Of a stretch of 33,911 nucleotides of DNA, positions 26,370 through 33,840 are shown piece after piece (position 1 is the stretch's first letter; every line of letters begins with the position of its first letter). Under the pieces are notes generated by a model. The model was given only the letters and a program-made list of their open reading frames with translations, was not told the DNA's origin and ran no database searches. Source of the stretch: Nakamurella silvestris (GTDB lineage: Bacteria; Actinomycetota; Actinomycetes; Mycobacteriales; Nakamurellaceae); the NCBI GenBank assembly GCA_003576535.1, contig QXCQ01000209.1, forward strand, positions 84,959 to 118,869, read 5' to 3'. Position numbers and translations under genes: made by a program.

Positions 26370-26653
26370 TCGTTCTCCCGTGGGTCGCTGGCCGGAGACG
26401 GCCGTTCAAGGTCGGTCGGTCGCTTGGTGCTGGGGGGCGGTACCGGCCCGTTGCGGGCCACCACTGCATAGATCCCCAAGGCCATTCCGACGATCAGCCC
26501 CACGGGGGTGAGGAACTTAGTTCCCCACCAATGATCCAGGAGCCAACCGATGCCACCCCAGACGACGAAACCGCCGATCAAGGTAGCCAATACGGCCAGA
26601 CCTTCGTCGGTACCACTCTTCTTGGTGGAGTCGACTCTGGCCCGCATCTTCAT
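26360..26653 (-). CDS. atpZ: AtpZ/AtpI-family small membrane protein
   Basis: A 97-residue protein with two membrane helices (about 19-39 and 47-66) and the family pattern GGFVVWGGIGWLLDHWWGT (21-45 region). The tail is polar and Pro-rich. Such proteins precede atpB in many operons and are thought to assist c-ring assembly or Mg2+ supply, but their role in Actinobacteria is unproven. The ATG at 26653 is followed by a second ATG two codons on. It overlaps atpB by 10 bp, so the two are coupled. Confidence 0.82.
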   Translation of the reverse strand: MKMRARVDSTKKSGTDEGLAVLATLIGGFVVWGGIGWLLDHWWGTKFLTPVGLIVGMALGIYAVVARNGPVPPPSTKRPTDLERPSPASDPRENECP

Positions 26654-26681
26654 GGCTTCAGTACCTTATCAGCTAGCTGCC

Positions 26682-26710
26682 GGTGGCTTGCCACCTGGGC
26701 GGTTTTTTTT
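26682..26710 (+). terminator. Intrinsic-terminator-like hairpin and T8 on the plus strand
   Basis: GGTGGC and GCCACC (26682-26687, 26690-26695) are followed by TGGGCGG and eight T residues (26703-26710). It lies in the 175-bp atpI-atpZ spacer and points opposite to the operon. No plus-strand gene is visible before it, so it might end antisense transcripts. The T-run is unusual for this genome, and the loop is only two bases. Confidence 0.45.
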
Positions 26711-26828
26711 CTACGACGTGTCGAAGATGACCCTGCGGCCGGTTTCATCCGTACGTCGGCGGCTTTCGTTCCGCCCCGGAGTCCTTGGTGCGGGCCTGTT
26801 GCGGCGTTCCTCGCGTACCGGTTCCGAC

Positions 26829-27422
26829 TCACGCGGAGTCGGTTCCGTTCGGCCGTTCGGGGGTTCCCTTGGACAGGTTCGGTGCCGGTGCAGCGCTCGG
26901 CGCGGGTGCGTCGACGTACATGATCTTCGCCGTCCAGACGTACCGCATGTGCGCACCCAGCCAGACGAAGACGCCCAGACCCACCGCAGCGGCCATCCAG
27001 CGGGTGTCCAGGTACCCGTCCTTAGGAATCACCACCATCACGATCCCCAGGGCCACGATCTTCAGCACGTAGGTACCCAGGGCCGTCGGCATCACCAGCT
27101 TCATGCTCTTCTGGCCCGCCTTGGCGATGATCACCGTCGACACCGTGAAGAACAGACCGACGATCAGGGTGCCGACACCGGCTCCCACGGCCGCTCCCCC
27201 TCCGGAGAACAGCAGACCGGCAGCGGCGAGCACCAGCCCGAAGGTGACGATCACCGTCCAGCACAACCGCAGGTGCGCCAAGGACCAGACCGGGCCCGAG
27301 CGCATGGCCTGTTCGGCCAGCGAGAGCCGCAGCGGCGGCATCTGCTCGCGGTCGGCCGTGGCCTGGGGTCCGTCCGCGGCCTGCGCGGGACCGGACTGGG
27401 GGTTGTTCACCTTTGTCACCAT
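26829..27422 (-). CDS. AtpI-like membrane protein (Rv1303-type)
   Basis: A 197-residue protein with four membrane helices (about 53-72, 78-100, 110-132, 141-160) and a Pro/Ala-rich C-terminal tail. It occupies the position of Rv1303 between wecA and the atp genes and resembles ATP synthase protein I, an assembly helper for the c-ring. The ATG overlaps the wecA stop by one base (TAATG), so it is read from the wecA transcript. The 175 bp behind it hold no gene but may contain a promoter for atpZ. The function is inferred from position and topology. Confidence 0.75.
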   Translation of the reverse strand: MVTKVNNPQSGPAQAADGPQATADREQMPPLRLSLAEQAMRSGPVWSLAHLRLCWTVIVTFGLVLAAAGLLFSGGGAAVGAGVGTLIVGLFFTVSTVIIAKAGQKSMKLVMPTALGTYVLKIVALGIVMVVIPKDGYLDTRWMAAAVGLGVFVWLGAHMRYVWTAKIMYVDAPAPSAAPAPNLSKGTPERPNGTDSA

Positions 27423-28666
27423 TACTCGTCGTGGGAAATGTTGTTCACGGGCCGGTCGAGCACACCTCGGGTCGGATCCTGGCCGCCCGAGGAGGCCGAG
27501 GCATCGGGTCCGTCCGTCTCGTCCGCCTTGCGCCGGTTGCCCAGTTTGCGGGCACGCAGCCGGGGTCCCACCGAGAATCCGATCGCGACCACCAACCCCA
27601 GTGTCCAGAACGGGAGCACGGTTCGCCAACTGAAGAACGAGAGGGCAACGGCCCCACCGGCCAGGACGACGGCCCACAGGTAGAAGATCAGCACGGCCTG
27701 ACGGTGGGAGTGGCCGATGTTCAGCATCCGGTGGTGCAGGTGCTGCTTGTCGGCGCTGAACGGGTGCCGGCCGGCCCGGGTGCGGCGGATGACGGCCATC
27801 ATGAAGTCGAGCAACGGGATGAAAACCACTGCGAGGGCGACGATCAGCGGGGCGAGCAGGGCCACGGTGGACCGGCCGCCGTAGGAGTTGGAGTCCAGCT
27901 TCCCGCCGGCGCTGGTGATCATCGCCGCCATGCTCAGACCGACGAACATCGACCCGGAGTCCCCCATGAAGATCCGGGCCGGGAAGAAGTTGTGCGGCAG
28001 GAAACCCACCAGGGCCCCGGCCAGCGCGGCGGCCATCACCGGTGCCTGGGAGGCGCTCGCGTCGTCCCCGGACTGCCACAGGACATGGGCGGTGAAGGCG
28101 AAGGTCGCGATCACGGAGATCAGAGCGACCCCGGCGAGCAGCCCGTCAAGGCCGTCGATGAAGTTCATCGCGTTCGTCAGGATCACCGTCAGCAGGACCG
28201 TGATGAGCACGGACTGCTCCTGGCCGAGCACGTTGACCGTGCCGTTCTCCCCGCCCGGCAACCACACGACCACCCACTGCACCCCGAACACCACCAGCAG
28301 CCCGGCCGCCAGGATCTGGGCGGCGAGTTTGGTGATGGCGTCGAGGTCGAACCGGTCGTCCAGCACCCCCACCAGGCAGATCAGCCCGCCGGCCACCAGA
28401 ACACCGAGGATCTCGGTCGAGGAGCCGAAGGCGGCCGACAGTTTCGGCAACTGGAAGGCCATCAGGATGGCGGTGGCGACACCGATGTAGACGGCCACCC
28501 CGCCCATCCGGGGGGTCGGTACCGAATGCACATCGCGTTCGCGGATGGCGGTGACCGCTCCGATCCGGCGCGCGAGCAGGCGGACGAGCCCGGTCGCGAC
28601 GAAGGTGACGGCGACAGCTATCGCGAAGACGAGCGCGTATTCACGCATCGGGATCGCATAAGCCAC
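27422..28666 (-). CDS. wecA: Polyprenyl-phosphate N-acetylglucosamine-1-phosphate transferase (WecA/Rfe)
   Basis: A 414-residue multi-pass membrane enzyme of the MraY/WecA superfamily. It moves a sugar-1-phosphate from a UDP-sugar to undecaprenyl or decaprenyl phosphate; in mycobacteria this starts the arabinogalactan linker. It has the Asp pair in GVLDDRFDLD (D103, D104), NFIDGLDG (168-175), FMGDSGS (233-239) and the cytoplasmic HLHHR (309-313). All are intact. About ten hydrophobic helices are visible; the C-terminus is a charged tail. ATG 28666 is used; ATG 28648 is possible. It starts the run that continues into atpI-like and atp genes. Confidence 0.93.
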   Translation of the reverse strand: MAYAIPMREYALVFAIAVAVTFVATGLVRLLARRIGAVTAIRERDVHSVPTPRMGGVAVYIGVATAILMAFQLPKLSAAFGSSTEILGVLVAGGLICLVGVLDDRFDLDAITKLAAQILAAGLLVVFGVQWVVVWLPGGENGTVNVLGQEQSVLITVLLTVILTNAMNFIDGLDGLLAGVALISVIATFAFTAHVLWQSGDDASASQAPVMAAALAGALVGFLPHNFFPARIFMGDSGSMFVGLSMAAMITSAGGKLDSNSYGGRSTVALLAPLIVALAVVFIPLLDFMMAVIRRTRAGRHPFSADKQHLHHRMLNIGHSHRQAVLIFYLWAVVLAGGAVALSFFSWRTVLPFWTLGLVVAIGFSVGPRLRARKLGNRRKADETDGPDASASSGGQDPTRGVLDRPVNNISHDE

Positions 28667-28912
28667 GTTCGTCAGACTAGTGCCGGACCAACCCCGTCAC
28701 GGCCACGTCCGCGACGCCACGCGCCGTTGTCGGTCGGCCGGACCCCCGCCACCTGGGGTGATCGGGCACGGCGGTATTTCCCTCAATCACCGGACCTGGG
28801 CGCTGCCCGCCACTTATCCTTCGGGCATCAGCACCCCCGCAGCAGCGTGCGCCCTCGGGCCGGTCGCACTGCGGGGCCCGCCCCGACCCACCATCGGCAG
28901 AACGGTCTCGTC

Positions 28913-29611
28913 GTGACACAGCCACCCACCCCGCCCACCTTCTCCCCCGGCCCGGGCCAGGCACCACCGCAGCCCGGGCGGCCCGGTCCGTCCGGTCCGG
29001 TTCCGGTACACGGCCAACAGGGACCATGGCCCACGGGACCGGGCCAGCACGCCCCCGGTCAGCACGGCCCCGATCAGCCCGGCCAGCAGAATCCCGGACA
29101 ACAGGGCCCGCCCCCGCAGGGCGCAACACCCCACGGGCCCCCCGGCCCGGGTGGGGGCCCGGAGATGGGTGCCCCGGGCCGGTACCCCGGTCAGGCCCAG
29201 GGACAGCCCTACCCGGAGCACCAGCAGATGGCCGGTCAGCCCTGGGGTCCCGTCCCACCGACGAACGGGTCGGTGACCTTCGCCCGCCTGTTGCAGGTGG
29301 TCGCGCTGGTGGCGGTACCGCTGGGACTGGCCATCCCCTTCGACAGCACGTGCCTGTGGTCGACCAGCATCGCCTGGGCCTGTTTCGCCACCATCGCCGC
29401 GATCGGGCAACTGGCTCCGGCGGTCGGATCGGCCTTCGGGTGGACGGTGCCGCTGGCGTGGAAGATCGGTGCAGGGGCCACGGCCGCGCTGATCGGCTTC
29501 TGGGTGCTGCTGGTGCTGCCGTCCATTGCCAGCAACGCCTCCTTCGTCGTCACCCTCGGGGTCGCGGCGGCGGGGCTGGGCTGCTGGCTCTCCCCCGGAC
29601 GGCGGGTGTGA
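28913..29611 (+). CDS. Pro/Gln/Gly-rich membrane protein, function unknown
   Basis: A 232-residue protein in two parts. Residues 1-118 are almost entirely Pro, Gly, Gln and His and lack hydrophobic stretches, so this part is likely disordered and cytoplasmic. Four membrane helices follow (about 124-142, 152-171, 184-203, 209-226). I do not recognise a family. GTG 28913 is chosen because it gives the whole Pro-rich domain, but no strong ribosome binding site precedes it. The open frame continues far upstream on this strand only as a shadow of wecA. Its last bases overlap the next gene (GTGA), so they form a pair. It diverges from wecA with 246 bp between. Confidence 0.65.
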   Translation: MTQPPTPPTFSPGPGQAPPQPGRPGPSGPVPVHGQQGPWPTGPGQHAPGQHGPDQPGQQNPGQQGPPPQGATPHGPPGPGGGPEMGAPGRYPGQAQGQPYPEHQQMAGQPWGPVPPTNGSVTFARLLQVVALVAVPLGLAIPFDSTCLWSTSIAWACFATIAAIGQLAPAVGSAFGWTVPLAWKIGAGATAALIGFWVLLVLPSIASNASFVVTLGVAAAGLGCWLSPGRRV

Positions 29612-30129
29612 CCGCACCCGATCGGCCGGTCGATCGGCGACTGCCCGGGCCGGTGGCCCGCCGATGGCTGTTCGCCGCGGCAGTGACGGCGGTGCTCTCC
29701 CTCGGCCTGCCCTGGGGTGCGAGCGCCGGCAGCGGCGGCAGTGTGCTCCCCGGCTACTTCACACCCGGGTTCTGCTCCACCGTCTACGACTACGAGGGGT
29801 GGGCGTCGGTGGAGTGCAGCAGCAGCTACTACTTCCCGACCCTGTACTTCACCGGGCACGGCGGCGGCGGCATTCCCGGCGCGGCCCATCCGTCCCGGGC
29901 GCTGATCGCCGTCGCGGTGGTCCTGGTGATCCTGGGCTACCGACAAGCCAATCGCCGGTTGCTGATTGCCGCCGCCTTCGTCGCGGCGACCGCCTTTTTC
30001 GCCTTCGGGATCCGTCCCGCCTCCGGCCAACTGACCTTCGGTCTCGCCCTGGTCTGCCTGGTCCTGGCCCTGCGGGCCGATCGGATGCTCAGCGCTCCTG
30101 CGGCCGGGGTGCTGCCACGGCGAACCTGA
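29608..30129 (+). CDS. Small membrane protein, function unknown
   Basis: A 173-residue protein. An N-terminal hydrophobic segment (about 20-37) could be a helix or a signal sequence (possible cleavage after WGASA). A polar Gly/Tyr/Ser-rich extracytoplasmic loop with two Cys residues (56 and 70) follows, then three helices (about 97-112, 117-134, 142-156). No family was recognised. The GTG start at 29608 overlaps the previous stop by four bases. The pair lies opposite to, and between, the conserved prfA-prmC-sua5 and wecA-atp groups. It ends before a long palindrome. Confidence 0.65.
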   Translation: MTAPDRPVDRRLPGPVARRWLFAAAVTAVLSLGLPWGASAGSGGSVLPGYFTPGFCSTVYDYEGWASVECSSSYYFPTLYFTGHGGGGIPGAAHPSRALIAVAVVLVILGYRQANRRLLIAAAFVAATAFFAFGIRPASGQLTFGLALVCLVLALRADRMLSAPAAGVLPRRT

Positions 30130-30163
30130 CCGCGCGGGACGACGAAAGACCAACACCCCCTGC

Positions 30164-30235
30164 TGTTCCCGCGCACGGTGTTGCTCCTCGCGCACGTAAT
30201 TACGTGCGCGAGGAGCAACACCGTGCGCGAGAACA
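30164..30235. terminator. Dispersed palindrome, copy 4 (72-bp, no spacer)
   Basis: Two 36-nt arms (30164-30199 and 30200-30235) pair at 35 of 36 positions with no spacer, centred on TAATTA. The outer part TGTTCCCGCGCAC matches copies 2 and 3. It lies in the gap between the convergent membrane protein gene (stop 30129) and sua5 (stop 30254), so it probably terminates both. A palindrome this long with no loop tends to be unstable in replication, so its survival suggests selection or recent spread. Confidence 0.8.
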
Positions 30236-30253
30236 GATGGGTGGGCGCAGGAC

Positions 30254-30901
30254 TCAGCCTGCGGCGGACTCCACCTGGGGCAGTACCGCTCGGATCTGCT
30301 CGAGGGTGATGGCACCCTCGCGGCGGACGATCGGGGTCTCCCCGGTCAGGTCCACGATGGTCGAGGCCACGCCGATGGCCGAAGGTCCGCCGTCGAGGTA
30401 GATGCCCACGGTGTCGCCCAGCTGGGCCTTGGCGTCCTCGACGGTGGTGGCCGGGACCCGGCCGCTGATGTTGGCGCTGGACACGGCCATCGGGCCGACC
30501 GAGCGCAGCAGTTCCAGGGTGACCGGGTGCAACGGCATCCGCACCATCACGGTGTTGCGGGTGTCGCCGAGGTTCCAGGCCAGCGAGGGCGCGTGCTCCA
30601 CGATCAGCGAGAGCCCACCCGGCCAGAACGCCTCCATCAGCGCGCGGGCGTTCTTGGAGACCGCCAGGACCAGCCCGTCCAGGGTCGACCAGGAGCCGAC
30701 GAGCACCGGGACGGGCATGTCCGGTCCGCGGCCCTTGGCCGCCAGGAGATCGCGGACGGCCTCCGGGTTGAAGGCGTCGGCACCCACCCCGTAGACCGTG
30801 TCGGTGGGAACCACGACGAGTCTGCCGCCACGGGCAGCGGTCACCGCCGCTTCCAGGCCGGCGCGACGGGTTGACGGATCGGTGCAATCGAAAACGCTCA
30901 C
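30254..30901 (-). CDS. Threonylcarbamoyl-AMP synthase (Sua5/TsaC)
   Basis: A 215-residue YrdC-domain enzyme that makes threonylcarbamoyl-AMP from Thr, bicarbonate and ATP for the t6A modification of ANN-decoding tRNAs. It shows VPTDTVYGVGADA (36-48), KGRGPDMPVPVLV with the KxR-type site, MVRMPLHP, and VSSANISG. Only the YrdC domain is present; the additional C-terminal Sua5 domain is missing, as in TsaC. The GTG start at 30901 overlaps the preceding prmC-like stop (GTGA). The downstream side ends at palindrome copy 4. Confidence 0.9.
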   Translation of the reverse strand: MSVFDCTDPSTRRAGLEAAVTAARGGRLVVVPTDTVYGVGADAFNPEAVRDLLAAKGRGPDMPVPVLVGSWSTLDGLVLAVSKNARALMEAFWPGGLSLIVEHAPSLAWNLGDTRNTVMVRMPLHPVTLELLRSVGPMAVSSANISGRVPATTVEDAKAQLGDTVGIYLDGGPSAIGVASTIVDLTGETPIVRREGAITLEQIRAVLPQVESAAG

Positions 30902-31836
30902 GGCGAAGAGTCTTTCACGCCGGGGCCGGTGACGGGTATCGAGGCCGCCGCGAAACGTTTCGGGCCCACCCGGCGCGCCGCCGCGTAGCGCTGCGCCCCC
31001 GCCTCGTCGGCATGGGTGACGGCCGGGGTGAAGGCCCCGACCGAGGCGATCAACCGCCGTACCCGCGCGGCCTGGACATCGGCGTGTTCCAGGATCAGCA
31101 GCCCTCCCGGTCTGAGCAGCCGTGCTGCCGTCGCCACCATCCCGCGGGCCGTGTCCAGACCGTCCACGCCGCCGCCGAACAGGGCTCCGGCCGGATCGTG
31201 GTCGGCCACCTCGATCTCCCGCGGCACACCGTCCGGTGGGATGTAGGGCGGATTCGCCACCACGACGTCGATCGAACCGTCGCGGTCGGTCAGGGTGGCG
31301 GCGGAGGTCGCATCGGCCTGTTCGATCAGCAGCAGCCGGGTGTTCAGACGACGGTCGTTCCACCGGGCCAGGGCCACTGCCTGCGGGGACAGGTCCACGG
31401 CGATCACCCGGGCGTCGGGCACCTCGGTCGCGACGGCCAACGCGACGGCACCGGAACCGGTGCACAGGTCGACCACCACCGGGTGCGGCACCGGACCGGC
31501 CAGGCGGCGGACCTCCTCGATCACCGCTCCGGCGATCGATTCGGCCTGTTTCCGGGACAGGAAGACCCCGGAGTCCACCCGCAGGTCCAACCCGCGGAAA
31601 TGCTGTCGCCCCAGGATCCTGGCCAGCGGAACGCGCAACCGGCGGCGTTCCACCAGCCCGGCGAACTCGGAGACGAAACCCGCCGGCGCGGTTCCGGGCA
31701 ACGGGCCGGGTTCGGTGATCAGGAACCGGGCCAGCGCCAGCGCGTCACCGGCCGGATCGGCGACACCGGCCGCCGTCAGGACCTCGGTCGCACCGGCCAG
31801 CAGATCGGCAAGGGACTCCCCCGCGTGCGGCTCCAT
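30898..31836 (-). CDS. Second PrmC-like methyltransferase, divergent copy
   Basis: A 312-residue Rossmann-fold methyltransferase. The SAM site VDLCTGSGAVAL (122-133) and the catalytic NPPYIP (195-200) are intact. The motif that reads FTPRPETE in PrmC (92-99) reads FLSRKQAE here at the same position, and the N-terminal domain differs as well. It follows the true prmC by 11 bp and appears to be a tandem duplicate that has changed its substrate-recognition side. It may methylate another Gln-containing protein, for example RF2, a ribosomal protein or an unknown target; this is inference. The ATG at 31836 is the first good start; there is little spacing for a ribosome binding site beyond GGG. It overlaps sua5 by four bases. 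Confidence 0.78.
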   Translation of the reverse strand: MEPHAGESLADLLAGATEVLTAAGVADPAGDALALARFLITEPGPLPGTAPAGFVSEFAGLVERRRLRVPLARILGRQHFRGLDLRVDSGVFLSRKQAESIAGAVIEEVRRLAGPVPHPVVVDLCTGSGAVALAVATEVPDARVIAVDLSPQAVALARWNDRRLNTRLLLIEQADATSAATLTDRDGSIDVVVANPPYIPPDGVPREIEVADHDPAGALFGGGVDGLDTARGMVATAARLLRPGGLLILEHADVQAARVRRLIASVGAFTPAVTHADEAGAQRYAAARRVGPKRFAAASIPVTGPGVKDSSP

Positions 31837-31847
31837 CCCAGCCCGGT

Positions 31848-32723
31848 CTAGTCGCTGATCCGGACCCGGCGTGCGGTGACGAAACGCGGTCGGCCGGTCA
31901 GATCGGCGTGGTCGGCGACCTCCGCCAGGACCCGCCGGGCGGCCAACAGGGCCGGCACCGATCGGCCCTGGGTGTCGTCGTGTTCCATCGCCAGCACACC
32001 GCCGGGCCGCAACAGCCCCGCCATGACGGTCACCAACGGCCGGATCAGGGTCAGACCGTCCGGCCCGGAGAACACCGCCTCGGCGGGATCGTGGTCGGCG
32101 ACCTCGGGATCGACCGGGGTGCCTTCCGGCACGTACGGGGGGTTCACCGTGACCAGGTCGACGGCGGCGTCCAGGTCGGTCAGCAACCGTGGGTCCAGGA
32201 CATCCCCGCCGCGCAACAGGACCGGGGTGCCACCTGCGGCCACATGGAGTTCGATGTTCCGACGGGCCCAGGCCAACGCCCCCGGGGATCTCTCCACCGC
32301 GTAGACCGTGGCGTCGGGACGGGCCTGGGCAACGGCCAGGGCGATCGCCCCGCTCCCCGAACACAGGTCGACGACGACGGGGTTGGGCACCTTCTCGATC
32401 GCATCGAGGGCCCAGACCAGCAACATCTCGGTCTCCGGGCGCGGGGTGAACACACCCGGTCCCACCTGGACGGTCGTGTGTCCCAGGTAGGCCTCACCGG
32501 TGATGTGCTGCAACGGGATCCGTTGGGCACGTCGGTCCACCAGCTCCCGGTAGGTGATCAGCCAATCGCTCTCCACCAGCGGGATCAGCGCCAGTCGACC
32601 ACGTTCGGTGTCCAGCAGGTGCGCGGCCAGTGTCTCGGCGTCGAACTGCGGTGAACCCACACCCGCCTCGGTGAGTTTCGCCGTCGCCTGGATGATCGCC
32701 ACCCGCAAGGATTCCCGGGACAT
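31848..32723 (-). CDS. prmC: Release factor glutamine methyltransferase (PrmC/HemK)
   Basis: A 291-residue enzyme that N5-methylates the Gln of the GGQ motif in RF1 and RF2, using SAM. The N-terminal helical domain carries IPLQHITGEAYLG (69-81) and FTPRPETE (92-99), the SAM site is VDLCSGSGAIAL (118-129), and NPPYVP (194-199) contacts the Gln amide. All hallmark motifs are present. It starts 2 bp after prfA, whose product is its substrate. It is followed by a second, divergent copy. Confidence 0.95.
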   Translation of the reverse strand: MSRESLRVAIIQATAKLTEAGVGSPQFDAETLAAHLLDTERGRLALIPLVESDWLITYRELVDRRAQRIPLQHITGEAYLGHTTVQVGPGVFTPRPETEMLLVWALDAIEKVPNPVVVDLCSGSGAIALAVAQARPDATVYAVERSPGALAWARRNIELHVAAGGTPVLLRGGDVLDPRLLTDLDAAVDLVTVNPPYVPEGTPVDPEVADHDPAEAVFSGPDGLTLIRPLVTVMAGLLRPGGVLAMEHDDTQGRSVPALLAARRVLAEVADHADLTGRPRFVTARRVRISD

Positions 32724-32725
32724 GC

Positions 32726-33811
32726 TCAGCCTGCCCCGGCCAGCCGCTCCGCACGGTCGGCGGATTCGAGCGAGTCCAGGACGGCGTCGAGCTCACCGCC
32801 CATGACCGCATCGAGGTTGTAGGCCTTGTAACCGACCCGGTGATCGGCGATCCGGTTCTCCGGGAAGTTGTAGGTCCGGATGCGCTCGGACCGGTCGACG
32901 GTGCGGACCTGGGAGCGGCGGGCATCGGCGGCGGCGGCGTCCGCTGTCTCCCGGGCGGCGACGAGCATCCGGGCCCGCAGGATCCGCAGGGCCTGTTCCT
33001 TGTTCTGCAGCTGCGACTTCTCGTTCTGGCAGGACACCACGATGCCGGTGGGCAGGTGGGTGATCCGGACCGCCGAGTCCGTCGTGTTGACCGACTGGCC
33101 GCCGGGCCCGGAGGAGCGGAAGACGTCGATCCGCAGATCGTTCATGTCCAGGGACACGTCGACCTCTTCAGCCTCGGGTGCGACGAAGACACCGGCGGCG
33201 GAGGTGTGGATGCGCCCCTGGGACTCGGTGACAGGCACCCGTTGGACCCGGTGCACACCACCCTCGAACTTCAGCCGCGCCCAGACACCGTCGGCGGGGG
33301 CGGGTGTGCCCTTGGCCTTCACCGCGACGGTGACGTCCTTGTAGCCGCCGAGATCGGACTCGCTGGCCGACATGATCTCGGTCTTCCAACCGCGACGCTC
33401 GGCGTAGCGCAGGTACATCCGGAGCAGATCACCGGCGAACAGCGCCGACTCGTCGCCGCCCTCACCGGCCTTGACCTCCAGGATGACGTCCTTGGCATCG
33501 TCGGGGTCGCGCGGGGCGAGCAGTTCGGACAGCTGGGTCTCCAGCTCGACCACGCGGACCTTGAGGCTTTCAGCCTCCGCAGCGAAGGAGGAGTCCTCGG
33601 CGGCGAACTCCAGCGCGGCGGCCAGATCCCCCTGGGCGGTCTCCAGGTCACCGGCGACCCGCACGATCGGGGCCAGCTCGGCGTAGCGCCGGCCGAGCCG
33701 TCGGGCCAGGTCCTGATCGGCGTGGATGCTCGGATCGGCCAGCCGTCCCTCCAGTTCGAGGTACTCGGCGATCAGGTCGGCAGCCGGACGATCGGGCAGG
33801 GCCGTGGTCAT
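32726..33811 (-). CDS. prfA: Peptide chain release factor 1
   Basis: A 361-residue RF1 that recognises UAA and UAG. The tripeptide anticodon is Pro-Val-Thr in VPVTESQGR (191-199), and the peptidyl-tRNA hydrolysis motif is GGQ (236-238) in [17 protein letters not shown]. The sequence [16 protein letters not shown] (113-128) is typical. The ATG at 33811 has GGTTCCACCTCC upstream, a weak site. It heads the run prfA-prmC-prmC2-sua5. Its leader contains a 16-bp tandem repeat (33841-33911). Confidence 0.96.
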   Translation of the reverse strand: MTTALPDRPAADLIAEYLELEGRLADPSIHADQDLARRLGRRYAELAPIVRVAGDLETAQGDLAAALEFAAEDSSFAAEAESLKVRVVELETQLSELLAPRDPDDAKDVILEVKAGEGGDESALFAGDLLRMYLRYAERRGWKTEIMSASESDLGGYKDVTVAVKAKGTPAPADGVWARLKFEGGVHRVQRVPVTESQGRIHTSAAGVFVAPEAEEVDVSLDMNDLRIDVFRSSGPGGQSVNTTDSAVRITHLPTGIVVSCQNEKSQLQNKEQALRILRARMLVAARETADAAAADARRSQVRTVDRSERIRTYNFPENRIADHRVGYKAYNLDAVMGGELDAVLDSLESADRAERLAGAG

Positions 33812-33840
33812 GGAGGTGGAACCTTTCGGCAGGGTGCGGG

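Noticed and set aside
27413-28912. Upstream extension of the Pro-rich membrane protein gene
   Set aside because: It runs antisense through wecA and has shadow-like composition; the start is set at GTG 28913.
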